A DNA stretch of 64,000 nucleotides, taken from positions 13,293,829 through 13,357,828 of the forward strand of contig OX463836.1 of the NCBI GenBank assembly GCA_949825045.1, in the 5' to 3' direction. The position numbers were made by a program, and so were the translations under genes. This stretch comes from Argyresthia goedartella (Eukaryota; Arthropoda; Insecta; Lepidoptera; Argyresthiidae). This document shows, one piece after another, positions 1 to 11,649 of this stretch. Numbering within the stretch: the first letter of the stretch is position 1; every line of letters begins with the position of its first letter. The notes beneath the pieces were generated by a model. The model made no database searches. It saw only the letters and a list, made by a program, of their open reading frames with translations, and was not told the origin of the DNA.

Positions 1-944
1 ACTTTTTGTCAAGTAAATCCGCAAAAATCATGGCGAAATCTTCAACAATATCTAGGCAACATAGCGCTAAGGTGAAATTAAAGTTGGATAAAAGTTAATT
101 GGTTCTACGGCAGACATCTTCATTGATTTTCGAGCTGTAATTGTTAGCTATCAACTTAATAACTAGAGGCCTACGTACTTACTTTGTTCCGAATTGAACT
201 TACCATATATGGATTCTCATATGCACCGATTTTTACCCATTTGTAGCCAGAAATTTGTGAATAACTAATTATGATTAGCAGGTCAAATTATGAAAATAAA
301 ATCATAATTCAATTAAATGAGAAAGAAGGTAATTTAATGTAAATGAATACGACGAATTAAAAGTAAATTAAATTGGATTACAGATAAATTAATAAAATTA
401 GTAACGATTAAAGGAAATAAAAAATGAGTGAAAGAGGGTTAGGATTTTTATTGAATTTCGTTGGCCAGCTGTAATCTACTCACCAATAGAAGGCCTTACG
501 ATGCAAAGCGGCAACTCTGTATGACTATACACTATGGACTCAGCCAGTGCCTTAGTCAGAGTGTATGTGTTGGGGTGATCACCCTGTAAATAAGAAACAT
601 GCTGTCAAGTTCGGGTCGGACTTGAACGCGTAAGATTCGTACCAGATATATATAGACAGAACATTAGGACTAAAAAAATATATATAACATTAAAAAATAT
701 GTCCGATCTTGGTTTCGGTCACATTCCCTAAAGTGGCTCAAGCAGGAATAATTACCAGAGTGAAAAAGTGTTCGAGGTCAGATAAAATCAACCTTATGTC
801 ATTGTACAAAAGAGTCACTGACGACGCACAATTATTCCTGCTTCCCACACTGATTACGGATCCGACGTTAAGCCAATTGCGCCACCGACGACGATGATAT
901 GTGCCGCGTTATACCTATTGAAATTATGATTCATTTGGTAATTC
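1..944. other. AT-rich non-coding stretch, no gene recognised
   Basis: The short open frames here show no family motif and no codon pattern suggesting a gene. No FAR-like exon was seen, so if the FAR gene continues off this end, this is its intron or flank. Confidence 0.5.
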
Positions 945-1105
945 GCAGTATGGGGACCCCCTTAAATTTATAATATCTACAGTAGTTCATTATTTGTTGC
1001 TGTAGCGGCAACAGAAATACACATTCTGTGAACTTTTTAACTATTACAGTTCATGAAATACAGCCCGGTGACGGACGAATGGACGCATCGTAGGCTTAGT
1101 AACAT
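945..1105 (-). repeat. Partial copy of the dispersed GGTTCCGTAC repeat family
   Basis: It contains the family landmarks GGCAACAGAAATACA, a 'tgtgaac..tttt.aact' block, CAGCCCGGTGACGGACG and the start of a GGACG run. The same order is seen in the fuller copies at 11650-12066 and 29640-30420. Both ends are missing or decayed. Confidence 0.75.
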
Positions 1106-2115
1106 TTGGTGGCGTCATTTGTAAGGGGATTGAAGTCATCGGCGTCTCCAGGGTTAGCCCGAAGGCACTCTTGCACTATGTGGTCGAGTGTCTGGTACTC
1201 GGCACCGCAGGCGCAGCTTGGAGAGGCAGACCAGCCGCAGCGGTGTCTTTAGTGGGCGCTGCGTCCGTGGCCTGTTCGGATTCTGTTCAGTTGGCACCAG
1301 TCCTGACGGGACAGTTCAGAGCCCGTTACGTATGTGCCTGGGCGACTGCTGTCGTTTACGTCGTCCCCTGTCTCAGCTTGCCAGCATTTAATCCAATCTT
1401 CGTTGACGTTAAAATTTTCTTTTGCTAGGTATAGCTCGAGGCGGCAGGGTGACTTCCGCCTCTTGTGTTCAGGCTCGAGAAACTCGTGGAGGCATGGCAG
1501 AGCAACGTTTTTAGTGATTTATGCATGTTCTCTCATTAGAGTCGCTCTTCTGCGGATATGCGGAGGGGCAATATTTTGAGAGGACTGCTAGCCAGCGCAG
1601 TTGTGTGACAATTGGACCCCATTCCATTCAACGTTAAGACGTCGATTGGCTAGGAGGTTGTGGAGATGGAAGTAGCTAATCTCTGTCTTGTCGGCACTGG
1701 GAGTCAGATACCATGGTGTTGCCAATAAGCCATTGCCAAAGTATTGCCAAGTAATTGTAGGTTTTTGGACAGCGTAGACTAGAGGTGATCAAACTATTTA
1801 TGCTGAAACACCAAAGTGATGTCATCGGCATATATGAACTTCCTTGAGATGGTGACTGGAAGGTCATAGATGTACAGATTGAAAAGACTCGGAGCGAGGA
1901 CTGAGCCCTGCGGCAGGCCGTTGTTTGGCTTTCTTCGGCCGCTTGTGCTGTTACCCAGGGGTACACGAAAACGTCCCTACAAAAGCATATTTGAGATTCT
2001 CCTCCCTACCTGTAGGTTAGGGACTGCTGAGAGCAATTAGTACAGTAACCCCTGTCTTCATATCGTATCATACAGGTGTACAGGGGTACAGTAACCCCTG
2101 TCTTCATATCGTATC
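1106..2115 (-). pseudogene. 3' half of a Jockey-clade LINE reverse transcriptase (broken)
   Basis: Reading the minus strand from 2115 downwards gives, in one degenerate frame, YDTI then a stop then RQGLLY, next NGLPQGSVLAPSLFNLYI, then YADDITLV (around 1820-1833), then KTEISYFHLHN and NGVQLSHN. Near 1170-1290 follows the C-terminal block LNRIRTGHGRS ... CACGAEYQTLDHIVQEC. These are the later RT motifs and the cysteine-rich tail of Jockey-type LINEs. There are several stops and frame shifts, and a 46-bp tandem duplication (about 2041-2123) lies within the coding part. The missing 5' half of the RT is at 10132-10441; a hAT element now separates the two halves. Not functional. Confidence 0.85.
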
Positions 2116-3754
2116 ATACAGGTCAGGGATGGCCAAGAGGTCGACCGCGGTCTACCGGTCGACCGCGAAGACGATTTAGGTAGCCCGCGAGAGTAAAAAT
2201 AAACTGAACAGAAAATATTTAAAAATAATATCATTTATTTTAAAATGTTCCTTTTGGCGCCAAGAACACGTCTATATAAGTAGGTACTCACACGCTTCGG
2301 TCTGTCGTAACTCGTAACGTGGTATATTGTTGCGTGCGTGTGTGTGAGCCAGTCGTGTAAACGCGACACACCGCTAGTATATTGTTGTCTCTTATCATTT
2401 CGCATTGTTTTCTCTTTTTGGGACCTCGCCCACGAAGGATAGGCCAAATAATAACAAGAGCCAGTACTAGTTTCGACTTGAGTGCGAACGTAGGTATTTA
2501 CAACTAATTTGTTGCGTCGCGATTATTAAAAGTTAACGTAGGGGCCTTGAGACTTAGTGTTTTTCAACTATTTTATCAGAATGAGTGGGCCATCTGGTTC
2601 GAGTGCTAAAAAAAGTAAGACTTACCATTATCACAGTGAGTGGGAAGAGGATTTTTTTTTCGTTATGGTCAAGGATAAATGTGTGTGCCTTATCTGTAAC
2701 TCAAGTGTCGCATTACCGAAAAGAGCTAATGTTGAAAGGCATTTTAAAACTACACATTCCAAATATGCCACCGATTTTCCATTTGGCAGAAAAAACCGAA
2801 AGATAAAAGTACGTGAATTAAAAAGCAGTTTAAACGTACAGCAATCTTTTTTTACAAAACCAGATTCGAAATCAAAAGCTGCAACACTGGCGTCATTTGC
2901 TGTTACAGAAATATTAATAAAACGAAAGAAACCTTTCTAAGATGGAGAAATGATCAAGGAAGCCATGCAGAGAGCTGGAGAAGCACTTTTTAATGGCTTT
3001 AAAAACAAAAAAAAATAATATTACAGCAATAAATGATATTCCACTTTCACGGAACACAGTAATGCGACGCAGTGAAGCCTTAAGTGAAAATTTGGAACAA
3101 TTACTTAATGAAGACTTGCAGAAATGTTGTTTATTGTCACTACAGTTTGATGAATCCACCGATGTAACTGACATTGCTGAATTGTGCGTTTTCGTGCGCC
3201 TAGTTTTTGAAGACATAACAACTAAAGAAGAATTATTGACAATGATTCCATTGAAGGGGCAAACCAGAGGTGAAGATATTTACAGATCTTTTAAGAGTTT
3301 TGTAGAAAATACTGCATTTCCGATACACAAACTAGTTGCTATCACGACAGATGGAGCACCCGCTATGCTGGGACAAAGAATTGGTTTTATTTCATTGTGC
3401 AAAAATGATGAAAACATTCCAAGTTTCACCAAATATCACTGCATCATACACCAGCAAGTTTTGCGCTCTTAAATTCTGGAATCAGATGTTATTATGAAAA
3501 TTGCTTTTAATATAGTTAATTCTATTCGAGCCAGAAGTTTGCAAAGGCGTCAATTTCGAGCTCTTCTTGAAGAGACAGAAGCCGAATACTCAGACCTTTT
3601 GCTACATACAGATGTTAGGTGGCTTAGACGTGGTGCCTTTTTGAAGAGATTTCGCCAATTACTGCCAGAAATCAAGACATTCGTTCAATCAAGAGGAGAA
3701 AATATACCTGAGCTTGAAGATGAAAAATGGCTTATGAAGCTGGCCTTTCTTTGT

Positions 3755-4481
3755 CCCAAATAAGTCGAAGTGTATGATAATGGGCTCAAAAACTCAGATA
3801 AAGGATGTAACGATGCATGATCCACAAGTTCTAGTTAATGGAATCGCTATCACACGGGTCCGCGAGGCTCGAAACCTTGGTCTTCTTATGGATGATCAAC
3901 TACGATTTGAGGGACATGTTCTTGAGGTAGTTAGAAACTGCTTTTATAGACTTAAAGTTCTGTATAGAATCCGGGATCTTCTCAGCGTTGACCTGCGAAT
4001 ACTATTAATTGAAGCCTTAGTGCTTTCCAAGCTAAACTACGGTATTACGGTATATGGATCGTGTCTGTTTGAGAAAACGCAAAAACTCATACAAAGAGTA
4101 CAAAACGCCTGTGCCAGGTTCTGCTTCGTGATTCCTCCTCGAACGCGCGTCACTCCTTTTTTAAATAAGGCAAACATTTTACGAATGAAAGCTAGACAAA
4201 ATCTTTATTATTCAATGTTGCTTTTTGTGGTTGTCCGGACGCGAACACCGCTTTATCTTTATGATAAACTCACCTGGTGTCTGTCCCAGAGAGTCGCTCC
4301 TCTCCTCTCAATGCCTCGACACAAAAGTGCAGCTTTCCGTGGCAGTTTTAAATACCGTGCCACAAAGTGCTGGAATAACATCCCACCACCCCTTCGATTG
4401 CTAAATAGTAAGGCTGGTTTCAGAAGTGCCTTTAGAAGGTTTCTAATACTGCAGCAGAAGGCTGAGGAGGCAGCACTTTAA
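3755..4481 (+). CDS. C-terminal RT fragment of the truncated LINE
   Basis: An uninterrupted frame from the insertion boundary to the stop at 4481. It starts PNKSKCMIMGSKT, the segment normally just after the YADD motif, then ARNLGLLMDDQLRFEGHV, LIEALVLSKLNYGITVYG and KYRATKCWNNIPPPLR, the conserved thumb and C-terminal order of CR1/Jockey-type ORF2. It has no start codon of its own and no catalytic aspartates. The absence of stops over about 240 codons suggests a younger insertion than the hAT around it. A protein product is not expected. Confidence 0.75.
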
Positions 4482-5093
4482 AATAACTGTAATGCCCTCG
4501 GTTATAACCTGAAGAAATCTCCTACCTCACAAAATTCATTCTTTTTTATTTTGACTACCATACGACATAATCATTGACATTTTATTATCCTTTTTCTATT
4601 CATATTATACAATTCTGAAATTTCATCTAATTTAAATCACACAATTCCGATACTATTCTATGCATTATTAATTCAATTTAAATTCAAATTCAATTGCAAT
4701 AATTAATTCAATTCCATATTAGTAGATTTTAATATTTTATTTAATTTTTTAAATTTTATTTATTTGCTGTAATAATTTGTGTATTTTGTGTACTTAAGCC
4801 TATTGCTGTCTCGTCCGCTTTGGCTCTGGCAGAATATCAGCGTCACAGATTCGTCTGTGACATTGCTGAGTCAGGGCCATTTCATTGTCGCGGTACAGTC
4901 ACGGTGCCACATAGTGATCCTTAATTTCCATATTTTTGCTGTGTTAATTATAATTATTTTCATTGTTTTATTTTATTACTTTGATGTTTTTTGTCATAAT
5001 TAATTTTGTGTGGTTTGTAATATGTTAATAACCAATATTTTTTTTGTGTTTGTACCGAACAATGAATAAATGAATTATCTATCTATCTATCTA
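3755..5093 (+). mobile_element. 5'-truncated CR1/Jockey-like LINE inserted in the hAT transposase
   Basis: The insertion is bounded by TCTTTGT on both sides (3748-3754 and 5094-5100), a 7-bp target duplication. It ends in an (ATCT)n tail at about 5075-5093. Removing the insert and one TCTTTGT restores the hAT reading frame (...KLAFLC then DITEKLN...), which supports both boundaries. The 5' end lies just after the RT catalytic core, so this is a dead-on-arrival copy typical of incomplete reverse transcription. An AT-rich 3' UTR of about 600 bp precedes the tail. Confidence 0.88.
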
Positions 5094-6103
5094 TCTTTGT
5101 GACATAACAGAAAAACTCAATGAGTTGAACATAAATCTTCAAGGGAAAGACAAAACCGTCATTGACATGACATCTTTGATTAAAACTTTTAAAAGTCAAA
5201 TTCAAATGCATGCATCTCAATTAAAACGAGGTCGACTAAAAAATTATAAAAACATGGAAGAAGAATGTACCCACAATTCAAATCAAGACTACAAAATTTT
5301 CGCTGAACAGCTGGAGAATTTGCATCTGGAGTTCGAAAGAAGGTTTGCAGATTTTGCCGCTCTCGAAGAAGTGCTAAGTTTCATGGTATTCCCTTTCAAT
5401 GAAAACATTGACATTGACAAGCTTGACCGTTAAAATGGGCAACTTAACCGATACTGAATCTCTTCTGGTCGAAGAAGAAATAATAAAAATGAGAAGCGAT
5501 ATATTTCTGAAAGCTAGAGCATCTGGTAGTACAGATTTTGGAAAGTGATTTGCAAAGAAAAGTTTCCATGCCTAAGAAAGGTGGCTTTATATTTGACTTC
5601 ATTTTTTGGTTCTACCTATCTTTGCGAATCAACGTTTTCAACTATGAATGCAATAAAAACTAAAAATCGTTCGCGCTTAACAGACGCTCACTTAACTTCC
5701 TGTTTGCGCATCGCAGTTACTTCGTACACTCCCAAATATGATAAACTTGTGGAGAATATGCAGTGTCAAACATCCACTCAAAAGCGTAAAATGCAATGAT
5801 AAATTCGAATTAAGTATGTAATATTCAATAAATAAATACATACAAACTTATTAAAAAAATGTTTTATTTCTCTCTTCTACATTCTACGTTGCAGTCGACC
5901 GCAGGAAGTATTTATTTATTTATTTATTAACATAATTTATCTATGCCTTGACAGCCGAGGCCAAATCGACATAAATTACAGATATATACCAATAAAATAA
6001 AATATTTACAATCCAAATCAAAATTCACAATATGTCATCAATCATAAATCAATTAAATCAATTAATAAAAAACCAAATGCAATGTTATAATTTGACATTA
6101 CTG

Positions 6104-9100
6104 TCATTCCATCATCTCGCAGAACCTGCCACACATTCGCACAATGTCCCTCCATGCATCACCAAACAGATCGTTCAGTGGTGCTACCGCCAACAGAGCA
6201 TTCAGGCTGTCCCGCGCCCGGACAAGCGGAGACTGCCGGCGCGCCACCGTGCGGTGCGAGCCGCCCGCTAGCAGCTGGTGCCTGCGCCCGCGTACGTAAT
6301 TGTCAGGCACAAATAACGCGCATACCGCACTGACAAGCGTCGCGCAGTCACTGTCGCCTCGCAACAATCGACACACAGTCAGAAGTTGTTCAGTGTTACG
6401 TCTCACCTCTAGTGAGTTATATCCAAGCATACCCAATATAAAAGCGGTTTGATAGAGATAAGGGTAGTACCCAAATTTCCTCTTATATAGGTATCGTAAA
6501 AAAGCTTTTTGTACCTTCTCGAGCTTAAGGACGTATGAGCTTTCGTGTGGATTCCAAACAACCGAGCTAGATTCCAGTTTGGTTCTCACTAGGGCAGTGT
6601 AAAGAAGCTGTACCACACCCAGAGAATCCCTTACTATTCCGAATCACAAACCCCAATCTTTTAAAGCATTCCTTGGCTAAAGTGCTCATGTGCTCATGAA
6701 ATGTAAGTTTAGGGTCAAACGTAACACCGAGATCGTTCATCGAATACACTCGAGTCAAGGACTCCGCGCCGAGTGTATACGTCACGCTAATAGGCCGAGG
6801 AGAGCGCGTGAAAGACATTATGCAACATTTTTCACTATTGAATAGGAGTTTGTTGCTCACACTCCATCTATAGACCGCATCTAGATCTTCCTGTAGTAGC
6901 CTACAGTCATTTTCTGACATTATGGGAAGTACTAGTTTGAGGTCGTCCGCGTACAGTAGGCATTTAGAATATTTTAGCACAGATTCTAGGTCATTTATCA
7001 TGATGATAAATAACAACGGACCAAGAATAGAGCCTTGGCTAACACCCGACCGCGTGTGGTACGGCTGGGACTCAAAGCAGCCATGTCGCACAAACTGTTG
7101 GCGGTTTTTCAAGTAGTCAGCAAAGAAGACCAACAGCCTTGGGGCAAATACTATGGCGCACAATTTCTTCATTAGGGCATCGTTATCAACTCTATCGAAC
7201 GCCTTACGGAAGTCCAGATAGGCGACGTCCACCTGACATCCCCGATCCATGCTCTCTGAGACCAAATCGACTAACGTCAGTAAGTTGGTGGTTACTGAGC
7301 GACGACTCCTAAATCCGTGTTGCGAGTCGCACAAATATGGCGCTATCTGTGGATAGATTTTACCGTATATGACTGACTCGAACAATTTTGCCAATGAACT
7401 CAGGATCGCAATCGGTCGATATTGATTTACAGAGGCAGTATCACTAGTCTTGGGTACAGGAGTGACTCGAGAGAGCTTCCAGCTGGTGGGGTACTTCCCT
7501 TGCTCAAAAGCTAGGTTGAAGATACAACCTAAAGGCAGTACCAGCTGATCACTATAGGCCTTTAAGAAGTAAGGAGGGACGTTGTCCGGTCCAATTGCGC
7601 TCCTTGGCCTTAGTTCATATTCATATTCTTTATTGCACAGAAATCTTATAGAAATAGTAAGGTAACAAAACATTTTATGAGCAAAGGCGAGCTTATCTCT
7701 AAAGAGAGATTTCTACCAGCAAACCTAGGTAGGACAGGAAAAATTGTGCAACAGGAGAGTCCTAGTGCGCAATAAAACTGTACACATCTAATTGTTTACA
7801 ACTAAAACATAATAATTTAATACATGATATATACTAAATAAAATACAAAAGCAAAAAATTTTATATATATCAAACATATACTACTTATATATACATATAT
7901 AAAAGTACCTATCACGAAAGAGAAAGTTAGTTGCCTCAGTCCTTTCTCTATATCCCTACGGGAAACATATGTAATTTGGACGTAGTTAGCAGTACGCGAG
8001 TCATCGGATCTGTTTACCAGATCCGGTGCCAGCGCCGGCTTGTCACTGAGGAAAACGTCGGAGAAGTAGTCTGCAAATGCGGCTGCTGCTTCTTCTCCGG
8101 CACACTCTTGCCCCTGATGCATGACCCGAGGTTCGAAACCACCCTTCGATCTGAGGCCGCTCACATGTTTCCAAAACGCGCGTGGGTTGTATCTGATATT
8201 ACCTTCTCAACTCATCATGTGGTTCATGTAAGCTGTAGCTATGCGGCACTTAATACTGGCTCTCAGCTCACTGAATGCGGCGTAGTCAGCTGGTCTCTTA
8301 CACGTCTTCCACTTACAATGTAATTTAGCCTTGGCGGCCAGGTCGTGTATTATATCCCCAGTATACCACACTGGGTAGCGTCTAGTAGGTACACATTTCC
8401 TGGTTTTTTTCGGCACTGTCGCATTGAAAATATCGTATATGGTGTCGTAAAAACGACCGACTGCCGTGTCCACATCCGGAGCTTCAGCAATATCGTCGCA
8501 AGTGACGCTAGACATGTGTTCGTACAGGACTGTATGGTTGCCCTTGGCAAAATTCCAGTCATTGTGACCGTCAATGTTGCTGGGATCCAAGCGGCCGGAT
8601 CGCTGGACTGCGCCTTGCATTGACGACAGTGGCACAATGATGTCGAGAGGCGTCTGGTAGGCGTCAGCGTGTGGCACCAGGCTGCCTGACACGGAGGTGC
8701 GCACGGTTACACCACGGACGCTCTCCGGCAGTAATACCACATCAAGCACGCCCCCGTGAGCATTCATCACATCATTCGTCTCATACATACAACAAACACT
8801 CAGAAAATAGCAATAATAATTAACAATGGACACTGATGCACTATTCATATTGAGGTCACCGAGAATAATAAGGTTTCCGTTTAAGGTTGACCTATTTCCT
8901 TCCGTTTTGGTGAACCAGCTTAGATATTGGGCATCTTTTTCCGCCTGTGAGATTGGTTTCCCGTTCTTCTTTTTACTGGGGTCCACATAGACCACACAGA
9001 CTGTGAAGTGGACACCATCCAATGTGAAATTGGCCCAAAGATCTTCGCCATGATCTGTTTCGAGGTCCCGGCATCGGCGTAGTGTGATGCCGGGGCGGGC

Positions 9101-9295
9101 CGCGAGCAGCACGCCTCCGCACGCGGTGGGGCCATCCCGGCGCAGCACGCTCCAACCTCCCGCCGTTACCTCAGCATCTCCAACGGATGAGTCCAGGAAT
9201 GTCTCCGTAGCAGCGACGAGGACCTGTCCTAGTGAAGGAAGGTTATTACGCCAATATTCTAGCCTGCTCTTAATACCTCGAACGTTCTGGTACAT
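6104..9295 (-). pseudogene. LINE ORF2 (APE endonuclease + reverse transcriptase), broken
   Basis: The endonuclease part opens MYQNVRGIKSRLEYW and has ATETFLDSS, GGVLLAARPG and the catalytic GDLNMN (about 8845-8862). The RT part has [82 protein letters not shown] and LLYADDLKLV (around 6940-6960). The C-terminal part (6616-6104) continues in another frame with LYTALVRTKLESSSVVWNP. Damage: an in-frame TGA near 8207, the 7616-7926 insertion between RQL and RPRSAIGP, and a frameshift near 6610-6650. Motif order fits the CR1/Jockey group; I did not resolve the clade. Confidence 0.85.
7616..7926 (-). mobile_element. LINE-tail element (5'-truncated LINE or SINE) with conserved stem-loop
   Basis: Bounded by TTAGTT on both sides (7610-7615 and 7927-7932). 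Removing it and one copy restores RQLRPRSAIG in the host LINE frame. On the minus strand it ends with TTTGCTGGTAGAAATCTC, the hairpin ATCTCT..AGAGAT, then AATAAAGAATATGAATATG. Nearly the same sequence recurs in the opposite orientation at 44580-44875. It has no open frame. Confidence 0.85.
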
Positions 9296-9329
9296 AATAT
9301 CGAGAGTCTTCCCTGTGCTGACTCGGAGA

Positions 9330-10094
9330 TTATCCCCGAGTGCCAGTCTTCGGTTGAGCTCCTCGAAAGGGTATCCAGGCTTTCACTCTAGCATTTTCAG
9401 GCCACATCTCGATAGATGAACATTTTTCGAAGATATCTGCTGGGACACCTATCTTATAAGATTTATAGTCCCCTTTGGGCTTGAGTTCATCAACTGTTCC
9501 TGCTCTCGGTAAGCAAAGCTGCTGGAGATAGCTCCTTACTTCGTCAACTCCGGAGAGCATGTTCCAAAGATGGAAATATTTCCGCCGTTCTACTGCCTTC
9601 AGCGAGGTGACACTAGGTCCAGCAGTACAGTACAGGGACCTGGGTCGCCGAACTTTTCTCCGAACTTCTGTCCAACCTTCATCCCCGGATTCCTCGGATG
9701 AATTTTGAATGCCTTCCAATGGTGCCGTCTGTGGTTCCGGTGTCGTTCCGGTGGGTAGAGTTGGCTTGGCATTTTTCAGGCTGCTTTTTTTATTCTCTCT
9801 GCTCTCTTGCTTGTGATGACTAGAGGCCATATCTGCATAGGACTTTTGAGCTTTGGGGCGCGCAGAACTCTTTCTTTGCTCTTCCTCAGCCCTTGCCCGC
9901 ACTTCTATATTATCCAGCTTGGCAGAGACCGCTCTGGTAACCGTCGAGCACTTTTCAATGACCACCTGATGTTGACTCATCGTTGAGGTCAACAAAGCTA
10001 GGCTCCCCGCTATATCAGAGATATCCTTTCTGATATCTCTTATCTCCGCCATTATCTCTAGGAATTCAGTTGTCTTTAAAACATTTTCGAGCAC
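9330..10094 (-). CDS. LINE ORF1 protein
   Basis: 254 codons from ATG 10094, beginning MLENVLKTTEFLEIMAEI. An N-terminal stretch (residues about 15-75) has the heptad look of a coiled coil. A basic, serine/proline-rich linker (AEEEQRKSSARPK, SSHHKQESRENKK) follows, then a more ordered C-terminal half with VERRKYFHLWNMLSGVDEVRSYLQ and GDYKSYKIGVPADIF. Position directly upstream of an endonuclease/RT frame, coiled coil plus basic region and low cysteine content fit a LINE ORF1 RNA-binding chaperone. No gag-type zinc knuckle is visible. The frame is intact, but ORF2 is broken, so the copy cannot move itself. Confidence 0.75.
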   Translation of the reverse strand: MLENVLKTTEFLEIMAEIRDIRKDISDIAGSLALLTSTMSQHQVVIEKCSTVTRAVSAKLDNIEVRARAEEEQRKSSARPKAQKSYADMASSHHKQESRENKKSSLKNAKPTLPTGTTPEPQTAPLEGIQNSSEESGDEGWTEVRRKVRRPRSLYCTAGPSVTSLKAVERRKYFHLWNMLSGVDEVRSYLQQLCLPRAGTVDELKPKGDYKSYKIGVPADIFEKCSSIEMWPENARVKAWIPFRGAQPKTGTRG

Positions 10095-10131
10095 GAGTAG
10101 ACCTTACAGGTCAAAAGTTTGGCCACCCCTG

Positions 10132-10441
10132 ATATAGGTCAATAAACGCCGACCTCGACTTTAGTCCCCTCTGAAAACCTGCTTCGATGTGCATAGTAAG
10201 TGCCAGCACCTGGTCGGAGCAGCTACGACCTGGGCGGAAACCTGCTTTTTCCATGGGTACCACTTTCTCTATTAAAGGTGCTATACGTTGGACTAGTACT
10301 TTCTCCAGGAGTTTATACGATTTGTTAAGTAATGCAATTGGCCGGTAGCTTGAAGCCTCCGGTTTACCAGTTTTAAGTAAGTCTAAGATAATTCATTCCT
10401 TGACCGCACGAGGGAGCTTGCTGGTCGGTAGTATCCTGGTG
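10132..10441 (-). pseudogene. 5' half of the Jockey-clade RT split by the hAT
   Basis: On the minus strand the frame reads LPTSKLPRAVKE then a stop then LLKTGKPEASSYRPIALLNK, then KAGFRPGRSCSDQVLAL and HIEAGFQRGLK, ending FIDLY at the hAT boundary. These are RT motifs 1 to A. The continuation of motif A (YDT) begins at 2115 on the far side of the hAT, so the two pieces are one LINE copy. The piece is 5'-truncated or overwritten by a SINE beyond 10441. Confidence 0.85.
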
Positions 10442-10444
10442 TAA

Positions 10445-10805
10445 AATGATGATGATACATACTACTGGATGCCTACTACTGGATGCCCATAAGACAAAGC
10501 CCATTCATGTCTACACTGAGGGGCACAGGCCTTTATCCGCAATTGAGATTGAGCCTCCATAAAACTGGCTCAGTGCGGGTTGATGGAGGGGTTTTACGAC
10601 TTCTGCTACTGCTACTAACACGTACCTGTTCACAAGTATAGCTGGGACGTACTTCTTAAAGTGTCATCGGAAAACAGATTGTCCGACAATTTACTAAAAA
10701 TAAATAAATAATTCCATTGTTACATGGTCAGCACCGGATTCAAACCAGCATCTCCTGCGAAAAAAGCGAGTGTGGACCACACTAGATCACGGAGCGCTAT
10801 TCTCT
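10445..10805 (-). mobile_element. tRNA-derived SINE
   Basis: Read on the minus strand, the head (about 10800-10735) has a box-A-like GTGATCTAGTGTGGTCC and a box-B-like GGTTTGAATCC with tRNA spacing. The body follows, with a segment (CATCAACCCGCACTGAGCC) resembling the LINE tails in this window. The head is the same family as 28782-28850. Confidence 0.6.
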
Positions 10806-10829
10806 TGATTGTACCCATTAAATTATGAA

Positions 10830-11649
10830 TTCCCTAATAAACCGATGGTCACAAACGAAAAAGATATAGCTCCACATAGCATCGATAGGTGTCCGTTTTA
10901 TATCGGGCGCATCTATGTTTCAGATGGCATGTTAAGCTGCAGGTCCTGCTATCGCTGCTCGGTGGTGGTGTCGTAAAAGCTGTGTCAGAGGCGAAACTGA
11001 CCGAGCGAATAAAGCGTCTCCGTTTTAGCTTGAGCAAAAATTGTTTCGTATGTCTGGAATTCCGTCCGGCTGTTTTCCTCTACAGGTTGCATTTCTCAAC
11101 CGATTCGCGTGAAATTTCAGGCTCGATAATTATGTTTTTTTTTTGTCGATTCAGATTTTGGAATTTTTACAAAATGGCGGTTATATGGGGTTGAAAATGT
11201 AAAAAACCGCCACAGCCCAAACGGTTTCAATGCACAAGTTTGTATGTTAGCAGTTCAGCTTACCACCAGCAAACTCGCGAGGTCTAACAGCTCACAGAAC
11301 TACTAGTAGTAAAGATAATGAACTAAATTCTCATAGTAAATTCTCGTACTGTGACATGAACCGTGATATTAAGCAGAGCGAAAAGTATAGAAATCAGCGT
11401 AAATTCATACGAGCATGAACGGTGTTTCCTAATAATAACTTGTTTTACAAGCTAGCTAGCGGAGGGCTCCTCTTGCACGAAAAACACTGAATACGTTGAG
11501 CTCGCTACTCTGATTTAATTTTGACATATTTCATACATTATGTATGACAGTTGCCAAATCAATTTAGGATGCTAAACGTACCGTGCTACCACAAAAATAT
11601 TAAACAGCGTTTAACCTCAAAACAAACGTCATCCCATACGTTTTCGTTT
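10830..11649. other. Non-coding; contains a segment shared with 41797-41890
   Basis: About 90 bases around 11135-11230 (TTTTTTTGTCGATTCAG, then AAAATGG, then CCGCCACAGCCCAAACG) recur in diverged form at 41797-41890. The remainder shows no gene or recognised repeat. Confidence 0.45.

Larger units (their letters stand above)
2581..5799 (+). pseudogene. hAT transposase, GTF2IRD2/ZBED-like subgroup, broken
   Basis: From ATG 2581 (MSGPSGSSAKKS) a zinc-finger-like block follows: EWEEDFFFV, then CLICNS and RHFKTTHSKY, giving C-x2-C and H-x4-H spacing. Then come the catalytic-domain blocks QFDESTDVTD (about 3150), TTDGAPAMLG (about 3350), YHCIIHQQVL and HTDVRWLRRG (about 3610). After a LINE insertion the frame resumes at 5101 (DITEKLNELN) and ends with the C-terminal dimerisation-type block FGSTYLCESTFSTMN (about 5600-5650). 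Breaks seen: an in-frame TAA at 2938-2940, a frameshift in the poly-A run near 3005, an in-frame stop at 3470-3472, the LINE insertion at 3755 and a shift near 5430. It cannot make a working protein. The subgroup is named by resemblance of motif order only. Confidence 0.85.
5908..10100 (-). mobile_element. Near full-length CR1/Jockey-like LINE
   Basis: A minus-strand element with ORF1 (9330-10094), ORF2 with endonuclease and RT (9295-6104), an AT-rich 3' UTR and a (TAAA)n tail at about 5909-5928. It occupies the 3' terminal region of the hAT: hAT-like sequence GTCGACCGCAGGAAG lies just beyond the tail, and the hAT terminal repeat begins within 30 bases of the 5' end. I could not identify a target duplication. 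It is interrupted by a 311-bp LINE-tail element (7616-7926) and broken by one stop and one frameshift. Confidence 0.82.
2124..10131 (+). mobile_element. hAT-superfamily DNA transposon carrying later insertions
   Basis: The left end begins CAGGGATGGCCAAGAGGTC. The right end, read on the minus strand, begins CAGGGGTGGCCAAACTTTTG, giving short terminal inverted repeats of the CAGGGGTGGCCAA type. The 8 bases outside each end are ATACAGGT (2116-2123) and ATATAGGT (10132-10139), an 8-bp target duplication with one substitution, as expected for hAT. The element sits inside the RT of a Jockey-type LINE. The original hAT is about 2.5 kb; the rest of the 8 kb comes from two LINE insertions (3755-5093 and about 5908-10100), one of which has received a third element. 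Confidence 0.88.
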
